Of a stretch of DNA of 6,685 nucleotides, positions 1-5,310 are shown piece after piece. Below the pieces are notes generated by a model. That model was given only the letters and a program-made list of their open reading frames with translations. It searched no databases and had not been told where the DNA came from. The stretch is taken from positions 1-6,685 of the forward strand of contig JAFPPJ010000120.1 in NCBI GenBank assembly GCA_017410745.1, written 5' to 3'. A program made the position numbers and the translations under genes. The DNA is from Oscillospiraceae bacterium (GTDB lineage: Bacteria > Bacillota > Clostridia > Oscillospirales > Ruminococcaceae). How positions within the stretch are numbered: the first letter of the stretch is position 1; each line of letters starts with the position of its first letter.

Positions 1-105
1 ACATTTACCCGTCTGCCCTGACCTTCGGCAGTATCACCTTTCGCATACGCTTCATACGGCGGGACACCTGGTCGTATGCTACTCATCTCTACTGCGCCTC
101 TATCG
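1..105 (-). promoter_or_regulatory. Lysine riboswitch (L-box), 5' half, cut by the window edge
   Basis: Read on the minus strand, the RNA just downstream of a strong promoter carries the conserved L-box blocks in the right order. These are GAUAGAGG (104-97), a P2 strand GCAGUA (95-90), the AGUA of the loop-E/sarcin-ricin motif (83-80), a stem GCAUACG (79-73) closed by CGUAUGC (49-43), then GAAAGG (42-37), the returning P2 strand UACUGC (33-28) and GCCGAAGG (29-22). Both stems pair perfectly. In Firmicutes this RNA class binds lysine and switches off lysine synthesis or uptake genes such as lysC, dapA or lysP, usually by a terminator. The known element is about 170-190 nt, so its 3' part, expression platform and target gene lie left of position 1. 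The short ORFs readable here on the plus strand are not believed to be genes. The assignment was made by eye from motif order and pairing. Confidence 0.85.
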
Positions 106-115
106 TGTTTTGGTA

Positions 116-144
116 ATTATATCATATATGGATGTGTTTGTCAA
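116..144 (-). promoter_or_regulatory. SigA-type promoter driving the lysine riboswitch RNA
   Basis: On the minus strand a perfect -35 TTGACA (144-139) is followed by a 17-nt spacer and a perfect -10 TATAAT (121-116). A TG one base before the -10 box gives an extended -10 element. Predicted transcription starts near 109, a few bases before the riboswitch GAUAGAGG block. This leaves only a short 5' strand for riboswitch stem P1. It is as close to consensus as a housekeeping promoter gets, which suits a gene controlled after initiation by its leader RNA. Confidence 0.85.
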
Positions 145-329
145 GTAGATATTTATGTTTTTTTGATACGCGTTTTTGTGGAATGTATACATGATCAAGG
201 GACGAGGGACAAGAGACAAGAGGCGAGGGACAAGTACGTCGGTGTCAGGGAGTATGATCAATAAGCGCATCGTTCAGCATATCATATTGATATTGATAAA
301 GAACGTTAGGACAGCTCGTTCACATAAAA
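145..329. other. AT-rich intergenic region between divergent transcription units
   Basis: No credible gene is seen here: the possible small ORFs lack ribosome sites and read through the simple repeat. The stretch holds a perfect 10-bp palindrome ATGTATACAT (183-192), two copies of ATGATCAA (191-198 and 254-261) and, between them, a heptamer repeat array. From about 262 to 329 I see only AT-rich sequence without a clear motif. Confidence 0.6.
199..233. repeat. Five-copy 7-nt tandem repeat, consensus GGGACAA
   Basis: Five consecutive heptamers fit the pattern G-R-G-R-C-R-A: GGGACGA, GGGACAA, GAGACAA, GAGGCGA, GGGACAA. The only pyrimidines on this strand are cytosines at 203, 210, 217, 224 and 231, exactly seven bases apart. 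The array therefore shows strong strand asymmetry (purines on plus). It is flanked by ATGATCAA at 191-198 and 254-261. The function is unknown; replication slippage could create such an array, and it may be one member of a dispersed repeat family. Confidence 0.8.
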
Positions 330-358
330 TTTACATTTATATCCATACAACTTATACT
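330..358 (+). promoter_or_regulatory. Probable upstream (distal) promoter of rpmE
   Basis: TTTACA (330-335), a 17-nt spacer and TATACT (353-358) each match the SigA consensus at five of six positions, with ideal spacing. Transcription would begin near 365, overlapping the -35 box of the stronger promoter just downstream. Stacked promoters are common in front of ribosomal protein genes. It is weaker than its neighbour, and AT-rich DNA can produce such matches by chance. Confidence 0.5.
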
Positions 359-365
359 ATAACTA

Positions 366-394
366 TTGACATATCAGCCGACTTATGCTATAAT
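366..394 (+). promoter_or_regulatory. Main SigA-type promoter of rpmE
   Basis: A perfect TTGACA (366-371) and perfect TATAAT (389-394) are separated by 17 nt, with TG one base before the -10 box (TGCTATAAT, extended -10). Transcription is predicted to start near 401, giving an untranslated leader of about 87 nt before the rpmE ATG. This strength fits a ribosomal protein gene in a growing cell. Confidence 0.88.
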
Positions 395-400
395 CATAGT

Positions 401-487
401 TGTGACTTTTGATAGCACTACTGTCCGAGGTACGGTGATGGGCTGCTGTCAACGGCTTATCACATCAAAGGAAAGAGGTGCTATACA
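401..487 (+). promoter_or_regulatory. Structured rpmE mRNA leader, candidate L31 autoregulatory element
   Basis: Three pairings can be drawn. A local hairpin joins 435-443 to 455-463 (9 bp, two of them G-U) and can be extended by two pairs. ATAGCAC (412-418) pairs perfectly with GUGCUAU (478-484); this covers the end of the Shine-Dalgarno AGAGGUG (474-480) and nearly reaches the AUG at 488. CUUUUGAU (406-413) pairs with AUCAAAGG (464-471, one G-U), directly below the hairpin. The last two share bases 412-413, so they compete or, if trimmed, form a pseudoknot. L31 leaders that bind their own protein are known in several bacterial groups. A role in translation feedback here is inference from the pairing and position. 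Confidence 0.55.
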
Positions 488-691
488 ATGAGAGAGGGAA
501 TACATCCCAACTACGAGGAGACCACGATCACCTGCGCTTGCGGTAATGTTATAAAGACTCGTTCCACCAAGAAGGATATCAGAGTCGAAATATGCTCCAA
601 GTGCCATCCGTTCTACACGGGCAAGCAGAAGCTCGTTGATACAGGCGGACGTGTTGACCGTTTCAACAGACGTTTCAATCTTGGCAAGTGA
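488..691 (+). CDS. rpmE: 50S ribosomal protein L31 (zinc-binding form)
   Basis: L31 is a small protein of the large ribosomal subunit that helps bridge it to the 30S subunit. The 67-residue product has the normal family length and the typical opening MREGIHPNY. It carries a complete zinc ribbon: C16 and C18 in a CxC pair, C36 and C39 in a CxxC pair. This marks the zinc-containing paralog, not the cysteine-free RpmE2/YtiA type used under zinc shortage. The tail is basic and ends in VDRFNRRFNLGK, as in other L31 proteins. The start is well supported by AGAGGTG seven bases upstream. The gene is a single transcription unit: two promoters and a structured leader lie in front and a strong terminator begins seven bases after the stop. 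Autoregulation by L31 binding to the leader is possible but inferred. Confidence 0.97.
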   Translation: MREGIHPNYEETTITCACGNVIKTRSTKKDIRVEICSKCHPFYTGKQKLVDTGGRVDRFNRRFNLGK

Positions 692-698
692 TCATAAG

Positions 699-724
699 AC
701 CGTCTGCAGCCGCAGACGGTTTTT
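699..724 (+). terminator. Rho-independent terminator of rpmE
   Basis: ACCGTCTGC (699-707) and GCAGACGGT (712-720) form a perfect 9-bp stem with the four-base loop AGCC, followed by a run of T (720-724, then CTGTCT). It begins seven bases after the rpmE stop codon. The next gene starts only about 20 bases after the T-run and no good promoter fits between, so some readthrough may supply the downstream gene. Confidence 0.93.
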
Positions 725-744
725 CTGTCTGCATATGAGGGAAT

Positions 745-1368
745 ATGGGATACAGGACAGTTTCTGGGATAAGTACAGGTGAATATGAGGACAGGCGCTC
801 GCAGTTCATAGGGCAGCTGTGTCATGCGGACACCGAGGAGGAGGCACTGGCATTCATAGCGAAGGTGCGCTCCGAGAACCGCAAGGCACGGCACAATGTC
901 TATGCATACATACTGCGGGACGGCAATATCTCCCGATATACCGACGACGGCGAGCCGTCGGGCACGGCAGGTGTGCCTGTGCTCGAGATACTGCGCCATG
1001 AGGGTCTCGTGGACGTGTGCATCGTGGTGACCCGCTATTTCGGAGGGATACTGCTGGGCACGGGCGGCCTTGTCAGGGCATATACCCAGGCGGCAAAGCT
1101 CGCGGTGGAGTCAGCTGCTGTGATGGATATGCAGCAGTGCAGCGAAATGGACATCACCTGTGATTATACATATTACGGCATACTTCAGGGAGTATTCACG
1201 GAATACGCCGTTAAGACGGTATCATCGGACTTTGCCGATGCGGTAAGGCTCGTGCTGCTGTGCCCCGAGGAAAGGGCGGCAGACTTCACGGCTGCCGTGA
1301 CGGAGACTACAAACGGCAGAGTGACAGCGACCGTGAAGCGCAGCGTGTATGCCGATATGAATTCATAA
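745..1368 (+). CDS. yigZ: YigZ/YvyE family protein (IMPACT family, UPF0029 plus DUF1949)
   Basis: The 207-residue product matches the bacterial YigZ (E. coli) / YvyE (B. subtilis) family, usually about 200-220 residues. The N-terminal IMPACT domain (roughly residues 12-125) shows the hallmark blocks ARHNVYAY (48-55), TDDGEPSGTAGVP (66-78) and VVTRYFGGILLGTGGLVRAY (94-113). The C-terminal part (about 135-202) fits the ferredoxin-like DUF1949 domain. The protein should be cytosolic: no signal peptide or membrane segment is seen. Its molecular role is poorly defined. The eukaryotic relative IMPACT/YIH1 regulates the GCN2 kinase, and the bacterial fold suggests nucleic-acid or ribosome contact, so no reaction is claimed. 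The start is fixed by an in-frame stop at 736-738 and a closely spaced GAGG (737-740). It lies just behind the rpmE terminator without an obvious promoter of its own and is probably fed by readthrough. Confidence 0.92.
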   Translation: MGYRTVSGISTGEYEDRRSQFIGQLCHADTEEEALAFIAKVRSENRKARHNVYAYILRDGNISRYTDDGEPSGTAGVPVLEILRHEGLVDVCIVVTRYFGGILLGTGGLVRAYTQAAKLAVESAAVMDMQQCSEMDITCDYTYYGILQGVFTEYAVKTVSSDFADAVRLVLLCPEERAADFTAAVTETTNGRVTATVKRSVYADMNS

Positions 1369-1393
1369 AATATTTACATCTCAAAAAAAGTAT

Positions 1394-1422
1394 TTGAGAC
1401 ATTCTGTGCGTATATTTATATA
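1394..1422 (+). promoter_or_regulatory. Probable promoter of the dgt-dnaG-sigma-sigma-rrf2 operon
   Basis: TTGAGA (1394-1399), a 17-nt spacer and TATATA (1417-1422) lie in the 88-nt gap after yigZ, preceded by an A-tract (1383-1389) that could act as an UP element. Transcription would begin near 1429, leaving a leader of about 30 nt. The -10 box is imperfect. The -35 box sits inside the right arm of a 7-bp inverted repeat, TCTCAAA (1379-1385) and TTTGAGA (1393-1399), which could be a protein-binding site or a weak hairpin. No T-run follows it, so it is not a convincing terminator. Confidence 0.5.
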
Positions 1423-1459
1423 GGATCTGATACGGAACATCTTTTCAGGATAGGGTGTG

Positions 1460-2455
1460 ATGAATATGACCATACGCGAACAGCTCGAAGTGATAGAACT
1501 GGGCACTCTCTGCGAAGAGGCGTGCACTTCCAAGCATACGGGCATCAGACGTGACCCGGAGCAGAAATGCCCCATCAGGACGGATTTTCAGCGCGACCGT
1601 GACAGGATACTGCACTGCAATTCGTTCAGGCGACTGAAGCATAAGACGCAGGTATTCCTCGACCCTATAGGCGATCATTACCGTACAAGGCTCACACATA
1701 CCCTTGAGGTAGCACAGATAGCACGCACCATATCCCGTGCGCTCAGGCTCAATGAGGATCTTACCGAGGCTATATCTCTCGGACATGATCTCGGTCATAC
1801 TCCCTTCGGCCACGCCGGCGAAGCGGCACTCAACGAGATAAGCTCCTGCGGATTCAAGCATTATCTGCAGAGCGTGCGCGTGGTGGATTATATAGAACGT
1901 GAGGGCAAGGGACTCAATCTCACCTATGAGGTGAAGAACGGCATAGCTGCCCATACCGATAAGATAGCCGTCACAAAAGAGGGCTATGTGGTGAGGCTCG
2001 CAGACCGTATAGCATATATAAATCATGATATAGACGATGCGATAAGAGCGGGCATACTTACGGAAGATATGCTCCCGCAGGAGCCTATCGCAGTGCTCGG
2101 TCATACCAAGAGCGAGCGCATTACCACACTTATAATGTCCATCGTGGAGAACGGCGTGGAGGATATACGCCTTGACCCGCATATATCCAAGGCACAGGAT
2201 GAGCTCCACGAATTCATGTTTGAAAAGGTATACCGCAACGATGTTGCCAAGGCGGAGGAGCAGAAGGCAAAGCAGGTAGTACAGAAGCTGTTCCAGTACT
2301 ACTGCAAGAACCCCGACAAGATGCCGCCGCTGTATATAGGCATAATGGAGCGGTTTTCAAAGGAAAGGGCGGTATGCGACTACATATCGGGAATGTCCGA
2401 CAGCTATGCGATAGCACAGTTCAAGTCGCTCTTCATACCGAACAGATGGTGCTGA
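1460..2455 (+). CDS. dgt: Deoxyguanosinetriphosphate triphosphohydrolase-like HD-domain protein
   Basis: The product belongs to the dGTPase-like HD phosphohydrolases, which split dNTPs into deoxynucleoside and tripolyphosphate and so trim the dNTP pool. Counting from this start (331 residues, typical for Firmicutes), the conserved opening CPIRTDFQRDRDRI (37-50) and FRRLKHKTQVF (56-66) precede the HD metal site. The metal ligands are probably H80 in RLTHTLEV, H109-D110 in GHDLGHTPFGH and D182 in LADRIAY. The end, YAIAQFKSLFIPNRW, is also family-typical. The substrate cannot be told from sequence, because many members act on several dNTPs and need allosteric activation. The start is uncertain: GTG at 1457, ATG at 1460 or ATG at 1466 are all possible, with AGGA (1447-1450) and AGGG (1452-1455) as ribosome sites. 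The ATG at 1466 gives the common start MTIREQ. It ends one base before dnaG, placing dNTP control and primer synthesis on one message. Confidence 0.92.
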   Translation: MNMTIREQLEVIELGTLCEEACTSKHTGIRRDPEQKCPIRTDFQRDRDRILHCNSFRRLKHKTQVFLDPIGDHYRTRLTHTLEVAQIARTISRALRLNEDLTEAISLGHDLGHTPFGHAGEAALNEISSCGFKHYLQSVRVVDYIEREGKGLNLTYEVKNGIAAHTDKIAVTKEGYVVRLADRIAYINHDIDDAIRAGILTEDMLPQEPIAVLGHTKSERITTLIMSIVENGVEDIRLDPHISKAQDELHEFMFEKVYRNDVAKAEEQKAKQVVQKLFQYYCKNPDKMPPLYIGIMERFSKERAVCDYISGMSDSYAIAQFKSLFIPNRWC

Positions 2456-2456
2456 T

Positions 2457-4211
2457 ATGCCGCTGCCACCTGATTTTATAGAACAGCTCAAAAGCGAGAA
2501 CCGCATAGAGGATGTGATAGGCTCTGTTGTGCCGCTCAAGCGCAGCAGCAGAGATTTCGTATGTCTGTGCCCGTTCCATTCAGAGAAGTCACCCTCCTGT
2601 CATATACATACGGGAGGGCAGTATTTCCACTGTTTCGGATGCGGTGCGGGCGGAGATGTCATAACCTTTGTCATGCGTTATGAAAATCTCGCGTATATGG
2701 ATGCGATACGCTTTCTTGCACAGCGGGCAGGAATGACCGTGCCCGAAGACAATACCACCGATGAGACTGCAAGACTAAGGCAGCGCATCCTTGAAATGAA
2801 CAGAGAATCGGCGCGCTTCTTCAATACTATCCTCACAAGAGAGAGGGCAGGAGAGAAGGGCAGGCTTTATTTTTCATCAAGGCAGCTCTCGCCGCAGACC
2901 ATCACAAAATACGGCCTCGGCTATGCACCCGACGACTGGCGTATGCTCACAGACCATCTCAGGGGCATGGGATACACCGAAGACGAGCTGATAGCATCCA
3001 ATCTGTCAAGGCGAAACAGGAACGATCAGCTGTATGACAATTTCCGCGATAGGGTGATATTCCCGATAATAGACCTTCGCGGTAATGTGATAGCCTTCGG
3101 AGGGCGCGTGATAGACGGTGAAGGGCCCAAATACCTGAATTCGTCGGATTCGCCGGTATTTCGCAAGAGCCGCAACCTGTTCTCGCTGAATTTCGCGAAG
3201 AAGACGGATGAGCGCAGGCTCATACTCTGCGAGGGGTATATGGACGTGATCATGCTCGTGCAGGCGGGCTTTGAGAATGCGGTAGCCACACTGGGCACGG
3301 CACTCACTTCAGAACAGGCGCGGCTCATGAAGCAGTACGCCGATGAAGTTATAATATCCTATGATTCGGACAATGCAGGTCAGACCGCCGCTATGCGTGC
3401 GATAAACCTGCTCGGTGAAGCGGGTCTTCGTGCAAAGGTGCTGAAGATAAGCGGAGCAAAGGATCCGGATGAATTCATCAAGAACTACGGCGCTGCACAG
3501 TTCAGGCACATACTTGAATCGTCGGAGGGTGCTGTGAATTTTGAACTAGGCAAGTGTGCGGACGGACTTGATCTTGCGTCGGATACGGGCAGGGTCGAGT
3601 ATCTCAAGCGTGCGAGCGGAGTTATAGCGTCGATAGGGTCGTCGGTGGAGCGTGAGGTGTATATCTCCCGTGTGGCTGCCGACCAGAATATACCTACGGA
3701 TGCGGTCAGGGCTCAGGTGGAATCGCTCAGGCGCAAGTCTAAGAAGACCGAGGACAGCACGAACTGGCAGAAGGTACGCACCTTTGACAAGGAACGGCGG
3801 GAGGATCCGCAGGCTGCCAGGGATCCCGGACTTTTCCGTGCGGAAAAAGGAATACTCGCATATATATTCAGAAATCCCGATGAACTGGAATATGTGCGCA
3901 GCAATATATCTGCCGAGGATTTCGGCACCGATCTTAACAGACGGATATACAAGGATTATATCGAACTGCTGGAGAGCTCTCCGCAGGCGGATATAATGTC
4001 GCTCCAGAGCGGGTATACACCCGAGGAGATGAGCAGGGTCACGGCCGTGATGACCGAGTACAGGGAACTGCGGCTGGACAGACATTCATTTGATGATTTT
4101 GCAAAGCTTCTCCGTTCAAGGCGTGAACGTGCGGGTCTCAAGCCTGCGGCACAGATGGACGAGGACGAGCTTTTGGAGCTTTCGAGGCGGCTGCGCGCCT
4201 CAAAAAAGTAG
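2457..4211 (+). CDS. dnaG: DNA primase
   Basis: DnaG makes the short RNA primers for lagging-strand synthesis and restart, working with the replicative helicase. The 584-residue product has the full usual architecture. An N-terminal CHC2 zinc-binding domain has ligands C38, H41, C59 and C62 within CPFH...CFGCGAGGD. The RNA polymerase core follows, with the basic stretch around FRDRVIFPI (196-204) and FGGRVI (214-219). The TOPRIM domain has E259 in CEGYMD and D303 and D305 in YDSDNAG, the expected metal-binding acids. The C-terminal part (about 430-584) is the divergent helicase-binding region. The start follows the dgt stop by one base with only a weak GGTG before it, which suggests translational coupling. 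It is followed 12 bases later by a primary-type sigma gene, the classical dnaG-rpoD arrangement. No broken motif or frameshift is seen. Confidence 0.98.
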   Translation: MPLPPDFIEQLKSENRIEDVIGSVVPLKRSSRDFVCLCPFHSEKSPSCHIHTGGQYFHCFGCGAGGDVITFVMRYENLAYMDAIRFLAQRAGMTVPEDNTTDETARLRQRILEMNRESARFFNTILTRERAGEKGRLYFSSRQLSPQTITKYGLGYAPDDWRMLTDHLRGMGYTEDELIASNLSRRNRNDQLYDNFRDRVIFPIIDLRGNVIAFGGRVIDGEGPKYLNSSDSPVFRKSRNLFSLNFAKKTDERRLILCEGYMDVIMLVQAGFENAVATLGTALTSEQARLMKQYADEVIISYDSDNAGQTAAMRAINLLGEAGLRAKVLKISGAKDPDEFIKNYGAAQFRHILESSEGAVNFELGKCADGLDLASDTGRVEYLKRASGVIASIGSSVEREVYISRVAADQNIPTDAVRAQVESLRRKSKKTEDSTNWQKVRTFDKERREDPQAARDPGLFRAEKGILAYIFRNPDELEYVRSNISAEDFGTDLNRRIYKDYIELLESSPQADIMSLQSGYTPEEMSRVTAVMTEYRELRLDRHSFDDFAKLLRSRRERAGLKPAAQMDEDELLELSRRLRASKK

Positions 4212-4223
4212 TGGGGTGGGAAC

Positions 4224-5294
4224 ATGAACAAAGATAAGACTTTTGAAGAGCTTATCGAAAAAGGAAAGGCCGCCGGCAAGCTTAGCGCTACCGAGGTCAA
4301 CGACTCTATGGACAGGCTCGATATCGATCCGGATATGATCGAAGCATTCTACGATGCCTGCAAGCAGAACAATATAGAGATCATAGACGATATCGACACT
4401 TCCTTTGACATAAGCGATATAGACGGCGCAGTATCACCGGATGATCCGGATCAGACGGACGGCATCACGGTGGACGATCCCGTGAAGATATACCTGCGCG
4501 ACATAGGCAAAGTACCGCTTCTGTCTACCGAAGAGGAGCTTGAGCTTGCCAAGAGGATGAAGGATGGCGACGCCAAGGCAAGGAAGCGCCTTGCAGAGGC
4601 AAATCTGCGCCTTGTGGTATCCATCGCAAAGAGATACCTCGGAAGAGGGATGCAGTTCCTCGACCTTATACAGGAGGGCAATCTCGGCCTTATCAAGGCT
4701 GTGGAGAAGTTCGACTATGAGAAGGGCTTCAAGTTCTCCACCTATGCGACATGGTGGGTAAGACAGGCCATCACGAGAGCCATAGCCGATCAGGCAAGGA
4801 CTATTAGGATACCCGTGCATATGGTAGAGACCATCACCAAGGTGAAGAAGACTTCAACTGCGCTCCTTCACAAGAACGGGAGAGATCCTACGCCCGAGGA
4901 GATAGCGCTCGAACTGGAGATATCCCCGGACAAGGTGCGCGAGATAATGCGCATAGCACAGGATCCCGTATCACTGGAAACTCCTATCGGCGAGGAGGAG
5001 GACAGCCATCTCGGCGATTTCATACCCGATGAGGATGCTCCCGCGCCTGCGGATGCGGCTTCCCTCATACTTCTCAAGGAGAAGCTGGGTGAGGTGCTCT
5101 CCACTCTGACAGACCGTGAGGAAAAGGTGCTCCGACTCCGTTTCGGTCTGCTTGACGGACGTTCCCGCACGCTTGAAGAGGTGGGACAGGAGTTTGACGT
5201 TACAAGAGAGCGCATACGCCAGATAGAAGCAAAGGCACTGCGCAAACTGAGGCATCCGAGCAGAAGCAAAAAGGTCAAGGACTTCCTTGACTGA
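4224..5294 (+). CDS. sigA: RNA polymerase sigma factor RpoD/SigA, first copy of a tandem pair
   Basis: This is a full primary-type sigma-70 factor (356 residues), which directs RNA polymerase to housekeeping promoters. It has an acidic region 1.1 (about 1-60), an Asp-rich linker (57-85) and region 1.2 from DDPVKIYLRDIG (84-95). Region 2 is at 123-204, with the core-binding and -10-melting segment FSTYATWW (171-178) and the -10-reading residues Q181 and T184 (E. coli Q437 and T440). Region 3 includes SLETPIGEEEDSHLGDF (250-266). The region 4.2 helix VTRERIRQIEAKA (326-338) reads the -35 box. The residues that set specificity match the E. coli and B. subtilis primary sigmas, so it should read TTGACA/TATAAT, as seen in this window's promoters. 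The start follows a G-rich ribosome site (about 4213-4220). Of the two copies it is the better candidate for the essential SigA, because of its place after dnaG and its canonical -10 residues. Confidence 0.96.
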   Translation: MNKDKTFEELIEKGKAAGKLSATEVNDSMDRLDIDPDMIEAFYDACKQNNIEIIDDIDTSFDISDIDGAVSPDDPDQTDGITVDDPVKIYLRDIGKVPLLSTEEELELAKRMKDGDAKARKRLAEANLRLVVSIAKRYLGRGMQFLDLIQEGNLGLIKAVEKFDYEKGFKFSTYATWWVRQAITRAIADQARTIRIPVHMVETITKVKKTSTALLHKNGRDPTPEEIALELEISPDKVREIMRIAQDPVSLETPIGEEEDSHLGDFIPDEDAPAPADAASLILLKEKLGEVLSTLTDREEKVLRLRFGLLDGRSRTLEEVGQEFDVTRERIRQIEAKALRKLRHPSRSKKVKDFLD

Positions 5295-5310
5295 TAAACA
5301 AAGGTGAAAT

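Noticed and set aside
183..192. Perfect palindrome ATGTATACAT as a possible operator
   Set aside because: A single 10-bp palindrome in AT-rich DNA, about 40 bases upstream of the minus-strand -35 box, has no second copy or known regulator match. It is too weak to call.
76..412. Two overlapping short plus-strand ORFs in the left intergenic region
   Set aside because: They have no ribosome site, run through the riboswitch, promoter and heptamer repeat, overlap each other in different frames, and resemble no protein. The repeated QEARDK-like residues come from the 7-nt DNA repeat.
1369..1400. Inverted repeat after yigZ as its terminator
   Set aside because: The stem is only 7 bp and AT-rich, and no T-run follows on either strand. 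It fits better as part of the promoter region.
1445..2209. Long minus-strand ORF opposite dgt (254 codons)
   Set aside because: The plus strand encodes an unmistakable HD hydrolase with all motifs. The opposite ORF has no recognisable domain and is a codon-bias shadow, as are the other antisense ORFs over dnaG and the sigma genes.
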